Positions 23,842 through 30,973 of a stretch of 64,000 bases of DNA are shown here, piece by piece. How positions within the stretch are numbered: position 1 is the first letter of the stretch; each line of letters opens with the position of its first letter. Origin of the DNA: a virus; the IMG/VR virus record IMGVR_UViG_3300040809_001127, positions 1 through 64,000 of that record; one strand, 5' to 3'. Both the position numbers and the translations under genes were made by a program. The notes under the pieces are model-generated. The model had not been told where the DNA came from. It worked only from the letters and a program-made list of their open reading frames with translations, and did no database searches.

Positions 23842-25145
23842 CATTAATTTCAAGTGGGGCATTGGCATTAAAGGACGCGGGAACTAATCCTACTTCTATT
23901 GTTCTTTTAGATACTGGGTATAATTCACTATCGTTTGGCTCTGATTTGACGTGGTTTCAAGCCCGATTAACAGTTGAATCAGAACCAGGATTTACTTTTT
24001 ATGATGCAATTGAGGTTACTGATGGAACTGCTTATTATTACAGAAGAAGTACTAGTGCAGCTGCAAGAAAAACATATGTAAATAATTTTTCAACTAGTGG
24101 TTATACATCTCCAATTCATCCAGAAGCTGTAGATAACATAGGGAATCCTCCTTATGGAAATTGGTATCCCTCATCCCTCTTAGCGCTTAATTCAAGTACT
24201 GCTTCTACAGTTGGAAGTTTAGGAACTAGTACATTTACAGACGCAAGTGGAGTATCAAGAACTATTAATGATATAGGTTATTTAAAAAATACATCTAATT
24301 TTTCTAGTACTCCGTGGTCTCAAAATTATGGTAATCAATTTTGGTTTTCTTTAGCTGGTAATGTCCCTAATTCGGATAATACTTTTTATCAGCTTACAAC
24401 TTACGATAATAGTGGCAATGGCCTTATTCATACACGTAGTGGAGCAGATTATTATTATGATGGGACTCAAAGTGTTTGGACTTGGTGGAATATTTCAGAC
24501 GCAAATATGGATTTTGGTAATGTAGGGACTGCATCGACTAGAATTTATATCACTCGATCTAGTGCAGCAAGTTTTAATAATGGCATATCGGAAGAAATGT
24601 CAGCTGGCACAGACACAAATCCTATTGAATTTAGTGATTATTATAAAGGTGGAATATATCACAATACTACTGGTATACCTACCTCTGGCCAAATGGCGTT
24701 TTCAGACTTTTATGGAAAAACTAGAGTGCCTTTAAATGTATACTCTAATTCTGGAACTTATGGTTATTCCGCTGGTGGCCAATATGTACCATCTTATAGC
24801 GGGTTTTTAACTGGATTTATAGGAAGCCTAAATGGCAATAGTTTTATTTTTCAAGGAACAACATCTAAGATTGTTTCTATTAATGTTTCATATACACAAT
24901 TAAGTTTTGGTATACAAAACAATAGTGGCACAAGTAAACAATATAATAATTCGGGATGGACAACATTAAAAATTTGGTTAAACCAAACTAATAATTCTGG
25001 CACACCAGATAGAACATATTATAGAACAGCTGCTAATAGTACAAACTTCAGTGCCGCTTCAACCACCTCAACGGCATATTGGTATTTTTCAAGTCAAGCT
25101 AATTTTCCTACATCTGGTGGCAATTGGTATATTGAGGTAGATTAA
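23838..25145 (+). CDS. Tail-fibre/adhesin-like protein (435 aa)
   Basis: A Ser/Thr/Asn/Gly/Tyr-rich beta protein. The motif IPTSGQMAFSDFYGKT (near 278-294) recurs in marine phage fibre and virion surface proteins. The composition and late promoter suggest an adhesin or fibre piece. No C-terminal autoprotease or glycosidase motif seen. Its downstream partner 25146 may be a cognate adhesin or chaperone. Confidence 0.7.
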   Translation: MTLISSGALALKDAGTNPTSIVLLDTGYNSLSFGSDLTWFQARLTVESEPGFTFYDAIEVTDGTAYYYRRSTSAAARKTYVNNFSTSGYTSPIHPEAVDNIGNPPYGNWYPSSLLALNSSTASTVGSLGTSTFTDASGVSRTINDIGYLKNTSNFSSTPWSQNYGNQFWFSLAGNVPNSDNTFYQLTTYDNSGNGLIHTRSGADYYYDGTQSVWTWWNISDANMDFGNVGTASTRIYITRSSAASFNNGISEEMSAGTDTNPIEFSDYYKGGIYHNTTGIPTSGQMAFSDFYGKTRVPLNVYSNSGTYGYSAGGQYVPSYSGFLTGFIGSLNGNSFIFQGTTSKIVSINVSYTQLSFGIQNNSGTSKQYNNSGWTTLKIWLNQTNNSGTPDRTYYRTAANSTNFSAASTTSTAYWYFSSQANFPTSGGNWYIEVD

Positions 25146-26030
25146 ATGACAATTAGAGTATATGAAGAAAATAATACATCAAGAACTATTGACTCAAGTG
25201 GTAATATATCACCTTATTTAGATTCAAAAGTATACGTCACTGATGGTGAAAACACTGTAAGTCATATTGCTGTATATACTGATGGCAATATTGACTGGGG
25301 TTTAACTCAAAAACTTGCAATGTATGAATACGAAAGACTACATGGACAAGAAAAAACAAGATCAGAATACCATATAGCTAATGCAGATAAATTAGTACGT
25401 GACGATGTTTATATGAATGATAGTTTGGTAAGAGTTGATTATTCTATAGGTACACCAGAAGGAAGCGCATTAGTCGATGAATTAGAAACTACTTGGCCAA
25501 ACTTTATTTCAGATTATAGAAGAAGCAATAAAAATTTAGTGTCACAGTTTTCACCTATGAGATTACCATATCAAAACGATAGTATATCATATTATGATAT
25601 GCAAAAACCGTCTCAAGAATTAATTAATTATTTCAATATACCTGATATAGAATATCTGCCGTTTTATGGTCTTAAATTCGATAAAACAAATTTAGATGTT
25701 CATATAAAGACAATGTTATTTTCTAATGAGATGAATAATCTTAATTTAGATTTAGCAAAGGCAATAAATAAAACAATACCAGTAATTGGTGGCCAATTCT
25801 ATGGAGTTATGTATAACTCAGAAGGAACTATAAGTCCATTAGTAGATGTTTATTTTACTGCAAGTTACGAAGTAGTTTCTCAATGGTGTAATAAAACAGG
25901 TTTAAATATGCCGTATACTGATGATACATTAAATTCTAAATTATCATATTGGGGCGCTGTATATAATTCAGATTTTAATAAAATAACTCATCTAAAAGCT
26001 TATATAACACATTATTTAGAAGAGGAATAA
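25146..26030 (+). CDS. Unknown protein paired with the fibre-like gene (294 aa)
   Basis: No domain recognised. Mixed alpha/beta, acidic, with a possible beta-rich N-terminal 70 residues and a helical rest. It follows the fibre-like gene with no gap, so it may be a tail-fibre chaperone or a companion virion protein. Ends one base before the lysozyme gene. Confidence 0.55.
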   Translation: MTIRVYEENNTSRTIDSSGNISPYLDSKVYVTDGENTVSHIAVYTDGNIDWGLTQKLAMYEYERLHGQEKTRSEYHIANADKLVRDDVYMNDSLVRVDYSIGTPEGSALVDELETTWPNFISDYRRSNKNLVSQFSPMRLPYQNDSISYYDMQKPSQELINYFNIPDIEYLPFYGLKFDKTNLDVHIKTMLFSNEMNNLNLDLAKAINKTIPVIGGQFYGVMYNSEGTISPLVDVYFTASYEVVSQWCNKTGLNMPYTDDTLNSKLSYWGAVYNSDFNKITHLKAYITHYLEEE

Positions 26031-26031
26031 T

Positions 26032-26505
26032 ATGTTTTTTAAAAAGGAAAAGAATAATATGAATAGAGAAAAAGTATTTGAACAATTAAAAATCGATGAA
26101 GGAGTAGTCTATGAAGTCTATAAAGACCATCTTGGCTATCCTACATTTGGGGTGGGACACCTGGTACTCGAGTCTGATCCAGAATATGGACTTGAAGTTG
26201 GCAGTGTGGTTTCCGAAGAGCGAGTCAAAGAATGTTTCGAACGCGATCTCGATATCGCCATCGAAGAATGTAATCAGCTATACGAGGACGGGAGATTTGG
26301 AGACCTCCCTTCCGAAGTCCAGCAGATATTGGTCAACATGATGTTTAACATGGGTAGGACTAGACTAAGTAAATTTAAAAAGATGCATGCAGCAATCCTT
26401 GAAGGTAACTGGGTTGAAGCAGCAAAAGAGGGAAGAGATTCCCGTTGGTACGATCAAGTAACAAATCGAGCTGAAAGGCTCATGACCCGCCTAGAAAACG
26501 TTTAA
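26032..26505 (+). CDS. Endolysin, T4-type lysozyme (muramidase)
   Basis: Cleaves the beta-1,4 MurNAc-GlcNAc bond of peptidoglycan. The T4 lysozyme triad pattern E-x8-D-x5-T is present as E23, D32, T38 (IDEG ... YKD ... YPTFGVGH). The 157-aa length fits T4 gene e. ATG 26032 has GAGGAATAA upstream; M10 at 26059 is an alternative. There is no signal peptide, so it needs a holin, and candidates follow. Codons are strikingly richer in G/C (CTC, GTC, GAG, TCC) than in the flanking genes, suggesting recent acquisition. Confidence 0.93.
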   Translation: MFFKKEKNNMNREKVFEQLKIDEGVVYEVYKDHLGYPTFGVGHLVLESDPEYGLEVGSVVSEERVKECFERDLDIAIEECNQLYEDGRFGDLPSEVQQILVNMMFNMGRTRLSKFKKMHAAILEGNWVEAAKEGRDSRWYDQVTNRAERLMTRLENV

Positions 26506-26515
26506 TTTCTAAACC

Positions 26516-26556
26516 AAGACTTCTTCTTTTATAAATAACATAATGGAAGAAGTCTT
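26516..26556 (+). repeat. 11-bp inverted repeat enclosing a late promoter and start codon
   Basis: AAGACTTCTTC (26516-26526) and GAAGAAGTCTT (26546-26556) are perfect complements around a 19-nt loop. The loop contains TATAAATA and the ATG of the next gene, and T-rich sequence follows (TTCTCTT). For transcripts from upstream it may be a terminator; for the late transcript starting at 26543 the left arm is absent. Confidence 0.7.
26530..26537 (+). promoter_or_regulatory. T4-type late promoter, leaderless geometry
   Basis: TATAAATA with T4 spacing puts +1 at 26543, the A of the ATG of the next gene. It lies in the loop of the 26516-26556 inverted repeat. It is the nearest visible promoter upstream of the csgF-csgG cluster. 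Confidence 0.65.
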
Positions 26557-26839
26557 TTCTCTTATTAGTGATGTAGGATTACCTATTGCTGGTGCAATGG
26601 TATCTGGCTTCTTTATATTTGTTATCATGAAACAAATACTCGAAGGAGTAATTGACGATATAAAAGTTCTTACTATGTTTAGTGAAGGCCTAGAAAATAG
26701 AGCTAGAACTATGAGTAATGAGTTAACCAAAATTGATTTGTTAGTAAGTTCAGCTTTAGAATTGCGACCAGATATTGAAAGGGTTGCAAGAGCTGAAAAC
26801 TTTATTGAGGATGGAAAACTAGACGTAAGAAGAGACTAA
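26543..26839 (+). CDS. Small membrane protein, holin candidate A (98 aa)
   Basis: One N-terminal transmembrane helix (about 12-32, GLPIAGAMVSGFFIFVIMKQI) and a charged coiled-coil tail. It follows the lysozyme gene, as a holin would. The next gene encodes a protein of the same plan and similar N-terminal wording (LIS-x-x-G-x-P), so the two appear to be paralogues, perhaps a holin/antiholin pair. Only topology and context support this. Confidence 0.6.
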   Translation: MEEVFSLISDVGLPIAGAMVSGFFIFVIMKQILEGVIDDIKVLTMFSEGLENRARTMSNELTKIDLLVSSALELRPDIERVARAENFIEDGKLDVRRD

Positions 26840-26840
26840 T

Positions 26841-27128
26841 ATGGACATAGCAAATTTAATATCCGAATACGGATTTCCAACGGTGATGCTTGTAGGTTTA
26901 GGATATTATGTTTACTTTGTTTATAATTTTATAAAGTCAGAGTTGGAACCGGAAATAGAAAAGCATCACATGCAAGTAATAAAAGTAATAGATCAAATGC
27001 GAATGCTAGATCAAGACTTAATAAGGCTGCAACAAAAAGTAAATGTTGTTTTGGAATACAGAGCTAGGCAAGAATTATTACAGCATTTCGATGAAAAATT
27101 AAGAGATGAAAAGAATGAAAATATTTAA
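26841..27128 (+). CDS. Small membrane protein, holin candidate B (95 aa)
   Basis: Single N-terminal helix (about 11-32, GFPTVMLVGLGYYVYFVYNF) plus coiled coil, the same arrangement and size as the preceding gene. It directly precedes csgF with a 14-base overlap, so it could instead serve the curli-like system. Function inferred only. Confidence 0.6.
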   Translation: MDIANLISEYGFPTVMLVGLGYYVYFVYNFIKSELEPEIEKHHMQVIKVIDQMRMLDQDLIRLQQKVNVVLEYRARQELLQHFDEKLRDEKNENI

Positions 27129-27609
27129 TAAAACTTTACTAGGCACACTTGTTATTGTAATATATTTTACTGCTCAAATCGCATATGCAGATATTGTTCA
27201 TCAATTTAAGAATCCATCATTTAGTGGTGTAGGAACTGGTGCGCATTATCTTACAATAGAAAATCAAGAAAACTCACGTAAAAAAGCAATTGAAGACGCT
27301 CTAGAAGCTGCTCGAAAAGCTGCTGAAAGAGAAGCAGAAAACAGTACATTAGCAAAATTTATTCGTAATTTAGAATCAAGAATTTATGCTCAAATGTCGA
27401 AACAACTCGTTGAATCGATGTTTTCAAATGATAATCCTGTACGCTTTGGTTCATTCGTATTAGAAGGTAATACAGTTACATATGAAGTAATTACTTCAGA
27501 TGATGGAACTGAAATAATAAAAATGACAATAGTATCTTCTGATGGAACAGAAACAATTATAGAAATACCTATAGGAACAGGTAATTATGCTCAAGATGTC
27601 GACGGTTAA
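27115..27609 (+). CDS. csgF: CsgF-like curli assembly protein
   Basis: Start ATG 27115 has GAG nine bases upstream. Signal peptide 1-25 (cleavage after AYA). The mature protein begins near FKNPSFSG (31-38), the counterpart of the FRNPNFGG in E. coli CsgF that inserts into the CsgG pore. A helical middle (FIRNLESRIYAQM) and a beta C-terminus follow. In bacteria CsgF couples curlin secretion to nucleation at the cell surface. It overlaps csgG. It has an Ala/Glu-rich helical insertion (near 50-75) longer than in E. coli. Confidence 0.88.
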   Translation: MKIFNKTLLGTLVIVIYFTAQIAYADIVHQFKNPSFSGVGTGAHYLTIENQENSRKKAIEDALEAARKAAEREAENSTLAKFIRNLESRIYAQMSKQLVESMFSNDNPVRFGSFVLEGNTVTYEVITSDDGTEIIKMTIVSSDGTETIIEIPIGTGNYAQDVDG

Positions 27610-28495
27610 ACTATGTAGTATATTTCTACTTACATTCTTGACTGGATGCGCGGCATTTCCTAAATGGAGTCCTGAACCTGCTGATTGTAGTTATGGAGAA
27701 GGCAGATGGTCTGAAGGATTTAACAAAGATGTAGTCACAGGAGTAGGTCGACAAATTACAAGAAAATATATTTGTGTAGATAAGCCAGAAGTAGTAAAGC
27801 TACCAGCATATATTGAATTATTAGAATTACCTCCCGCAAAAGAAAAACCCGTTGTTGCAGTATATAATTTTGTAGACAAAACTGGCCAAAGAAAAGCAAG
27901 AGATGGAATTGCAGATTTCTCAAATGCTGTTACTCAAGGCGGTACTGAAATGCTAATTGATGCATTAAAAACTGCTGGTAATGGAACTTGGTTCAGAGTA
28001 GTTGAAAGACAAGGCCTTGATAATTTAGTAAGAGAAAGACAAATTATTAGAAGTGCACGACAAGAATTTCCAGGACCTGATGGTCCTCAACCAATAAATC
28101 CCTTACTTTTTGCGGGTATGATAATTGAAGGTGGTATTATTGGTTATGATACTAATATTCAAACTGGAGGAAGAGGCGCACGAACTCTAGGTATTGGATT
28201 TAGTAGACAATATCGTAAAGACGTTGTTACAGTTTCAGTGAGAGCTGTTTCTGTTTTAACGGGTGAAGTATTATTAAACGTCCAAGCACGTAAGACTATA
28301 TTATCTTACGGTTCAGGTGGTGATGTATTCCGATTTATTGAACAGGGTACACAACTAGTAGAGTATGAGGACGGAGTGGGAAATAATGAGTCAGTGACAT
28401 ACGCGGTACGAACAGCAATTGAAGCTGCCGTACTTGAATTAATTAACCAAGGGCACGATAGAGGCTTTTGGGCTATAGGGGAAGAAAATGAATAG
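27587..28495 (+). CDS. csgG: CsgG-like curli secretion pore lipoprotein
   Basis: Lipoprotein signal with lipobox LTGC (C21), then about 60 extra residues before the CsgG core (VVAVYNFVDKTGQ at 89-101 through INQGHDRGFWAI). The core aligns throughout by eye with E. coli CsgG, including VERQGLDNLVRERQIIR, GARTLGIG, KTILSYGSGGDVFRFIE. CsgG forms a nonameric outer-membrane channel for unfolded curlin. In the constriction loop the key Phe is kept (F111), while the adjacent Asn is Asp (D110). The complete length implies a functional pore. Confidence 0.95.
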   Translation: MLKMSTVKLCSIFLLTFLTGCAAFPKWSPEPADCSYGEGRWSEGFNKDVVTGVGRQITRKYICVDKPEVVKLPAYIELLELPPAKEKPVVAVYNFVDKTGQRKARDGIADFSNAVTQGGTEMLIDALKTAGNGTWFRVVERQGLDNLVRERQIIRSARQEFPGPDGPQPINPLLFAGMIIEGGIIGYDTNIQTGGRGARTLGIGFSRQYRKDVVTVSVRAVSVLTGEVLLNVQARKTILSYGSGGDVFRFIEQGTQLVEYEDGVGNNESVTYAVRTAIEAAVLELINQGHDRGFWAIGEENE

Positions 28496-29225
28496 AAAAA
28501 TTTTAAGCTTAGCTATTATGTTGTCGACACCATTCGTTTTCGCACAATCCACTGATGATAACGAAATTAAGATTACTCAAACAGGTGATACTCTTAAACT
28601 ATATGTAGACCAAGTTGGTTTTGGTAACAAAGTAGGTGGTGATGACGCTTCAAGCGGTACATTATCAGCTATGAGTATTACAGGTAGTTCACTTGAGTTT
28701 GATCTTGATTTTACAGGTAATCAAAATATATTCTTTGGACCTGTTGTTGCTGATAGCTCATACTATGAAATGAGTTTTACAGGTGATAATAACCAGGTTG
28801 ATTGGAATATCGGTTACATCGGTAGTGCTGATAGCTCTAACTTTAACTTTGATATTACAGGTGATTTAAATACCTTTGATATCGATCAAGGTTATGTGTT
28901 TAGTGCAGAAAGATTAGATGCGGATTTAATATTGATTGGTAGTTCAAATGTATTTGATATAGACTTTGAAAGTGATGATAATGTTTGGAACTTCGATATT
29001 ACTGGAGATTCAAATAATATCAATACGCTTCAAAATGATGGTTCACAGAATTTAGAATTTACATTGATAGGCGATAGTGCTGATGTAGACATTAATCAAG
29101 TGTCTGGTACTTGTGCAAGTAACAATGTATCTTGTGTATCACCAAATGCAAATATTGTTTTGGATGTAACATCAGATAATGCGATCATTCAGCTTAATCA
29201 AAAAGACTCAGCTAACGATTCTTAG
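28488..29225 (+). CDS. Secreted curlin-like repeat protein 1 (245 aa)
   Basis: Signal peptide of about 19 residues (VFA/Q). The mature chain is almost free of Lys/Arg and consists of short imperfect repeats with Asn/Asp/Gly turns. It begins ITQTGDTLKLYVDQVGFGN, which has the Q-x-G-x-x-N spacing of CsgA/CsgB repeats, then repeated (D/F)ITGD-x-N units. It is a good candidate for a CsgG substrate (amyloid-type subunit). Two cysteines near 210-216 could form a disulfide. Start overlaps the csgG stop; its end overlaps the FecR gene. Confidence 0.75.
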   Translation: MNRKILSLAIMLSTPFVFAQSTDDNEIKITQTGDTLKLYVDQVGFGNKVGGDDASSGTLSAMSITGSSLEFDLDFTGNQNIFFGPVVADSSYYEMSFTGDNNQVDWNIGYIGSADSSNFNFDITGDLNTFDIDQGYVFSAERLDADLILIGSSNVFDIDFESDDNVWNFDITGDSNNINTLQNDGSQNLEFTLIGDSADVDINQVSGTCASNNVSCVSPNANIVLDVTSDNAIIQLNQKDSANDS

Positions 29226-30288
29226 TTTTTTCATTAGTGGGGTTAGTTTCGCGGCTGACCCCATAGGTGATATAAGAGAAGTTAAAGGAGTCACATCAAT
29301 TGTACGGGATAAAGAAGTTATAAAGACTTCTGAAAATCTTGGAGTACAATTGTATGACGAAGCACAGACTGGAAATGGTCGAATGCTTATAGAATTTTTA
29401 GATAAAGCTGAATTATCTCTCAAAGAACATTCACAAGTTTTTATTGACGAAATATATTATGACCCAGACCCTTCATTATCTAAAATGTCAATGAAAATGG
29501 TTATGGGTACAGCAAGATTTGCTTCAGGTTCTCTGGGGCTCGTAAACAAAGCAAACATAGACATATCAACGCCAACAGCAACAATTGCAGTTCGTGGTAC
29601 TGATTTTACTACAACAATCGATGAACTCGGTCGATCGTTAATTATATTATTGCCAGATCAATTTGGTAATCCTTCTGGTGAAATAGAAGTATCTAATGAT
29701 GGTGGTACTATTACTTTAAATGAAGCATACGCAACTACTTTAGTTTCTAGTTTTGATAATCCACCAATGAAACAAGTTGTATTAAACGGCATCACACCAG
29801 CTGTAATTGATAATATGTTTATTGTTAATCCTCCTGAAGAAGTAAAACGTCAAGTAGAGCAAGAATTACAAGATGAAAAAAATGAAGACCAAGGCATATT
29901 AGATATAGACTTTCTAGATTTTACAGAATTAGAAGAAGATGAATTAGAAGAAGATCAATTAGATGATACAACTGAATTAGATATTAATGAATTAGATGTA
30001 GAATTTTTAGTTGATGTATTAGATCAAATAGATTCAGGAGATTTATTTGATACATTAGGTGAGTTTGATTTAAAAGGCGCATCAAGAGGATTAAATAAAG
30101 AATCGCAATACAACGTATTTCTCAGAGATGGAGATTTAGTATTGTATAGAAATATTAATGGTGTAATTGAAGTACAAATAGGTGCTGGTGGAAACTTTAC
30201 ATTATATACTACAACTCCTACATGGGACGGTGTTATAACCGGTAATGATGGAGAAGATATTGAAATAGTTATAAGACAACTAAATTAA
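29179..30288 (+). CDS. Secreted FecR-domain protein (369 aa)
   Basis: Signal peptide of about 25 residues (SFA/A). The FecR domain spans about 35-165: GNGRMLIEF, GTARFASGSL, then ISTPTATIAVRGTDF, the strongest signature. An acidic Glu/Asp/Leu-rich segment (about 230-300) follows, then a beta C-terminal domain. It is not a sigma-factor regulator fused to a membrane helix as in iron uptake; free periplasmic FecR proteins often lie beside CHASE2 cyclases in bacteria. It overlaps the curlin-like gene by 47 bases. Confidence 0.85.
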   Translation: MRSFSLIKKTQLTILSFFISGVSFAADPIGDIREVKGVTSIVRDKEVIKTSENLGVQLYDEAQTGNGRMLIEFLDKAELSLKEHSQVFIDEIYYDPDPSLSKMSMKMVMGTARFASGSLGLVNKANIDISTPTATIAVRGTDFTTTIDELGRSLIILLPDQFGNPSGEIEVSNDGGTITLNEAYATTLVSSFDNPPMKQVVLNGITPAVIDNMFIVNPPEEVKRQVEQELQDEKNEDQGILDIDFLDFTELEEDELEEDQLDDTTELDINELDVEFLVDVLDQIDSGDLFDTLGEFDLKGASRGLNKESQYNVFLRDGDLVLYRNINGVIEVQIGAGGNFTLYTTTPTWDGVITGNDGEDIEIVIRQLN

Positions 30289-30303
30289 TGGGATATATAT
30301 TAT

Positions 30304-30972
30304 ATGAATAAATTTTTTAAATACTGGATACAACCTTGGCATCCTAATAAGTACATTGAAGCAGAAGATAGAGCATGGGAAATGCTTAAAAAATCTCAAG
30401 GTGGTCATATATGGACAGGTAAAGATCTAATAAAAGCATGGGTGTTTGGATTTATATTAGGTTGTATTTTATTTGCTCCTTTAGCATTTGCTGATGATAA
30501 TAGTATTTCAATTGAACAAATAGGTTCTAGTAATCAAGTCTATGTCAGAATTACTCAAGAAGGATTTAATAATATCATCAATACTCAATATGATGGAAGT
30601 GGTATGTACATTGACTTTAATCAGTTTGGTAATGGCAATGAAATGAATGCTTCAATTATAGGCAATAATAATCAAGTCATAGGTCAACAGTTAGGTGGTG
30701 ACACTCATACAATCAACATTAATGGTAATTATAATCTAGCAGGAACTTGGTATGGAACTAGTCAAGATAATGATATTACTATTAATCTTTTAGGAGATAA
30801 TAATTTTGGCGCAATAGAAGCAAGAGGAAGTGGCGGCCACACAGGAACATTAAATTTAGAAAATGGAGCTAGAATTCAAGTATTTGTTGATACATTAGTT
30901 CCAGATACTTTTACTATCACACAATACTGCGCATCTCCTCCTTGTGCTACTTCAACTATAACTAGAGAGTAA
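30304..30972 (+). CDS. Secreted curlin-like repeat protein 2 (222 aa)
   Basis: An unusual N-terminus: about 42 soluble residues rich in Trp/Lys precede a hydrophobic stretch (43-60) ending in an AFA cleavage site (61-63). This may be an extended signal peptide, or an upstream Met may not be the true start. The mature part has clear curlin-type repeats: SIEQIGSSNQ, ITQEGFNN, FNQFGNGN, IIGNNNQVIGQQ. A Cys pair lies near the C-terminus. Likely the second CsgG-dependent subunit, analogous to the CsgA/CsgB pair. Confidence 0.75.
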   Translation: MNKFFKYWIQPWHPNKYIEAEDRAWEMLKKSQGGHIWTGKDLIKAWVFGFILGCILFAPLAFADDNSISIEQIGSSNQVYVRITQEGFNNIINTQYDGSGMYIDFNQFGNGNEMNASIIGNNNQVIGQQLGGDTHTININGNYNLAGTWYGTSQDNDITINLLGDNNFGAIEARGSGGHTGTLNLENGARIQVFVDTLVPDTFTITQYCASPPCATSTITRE

Positions 30973-30973
30973 T

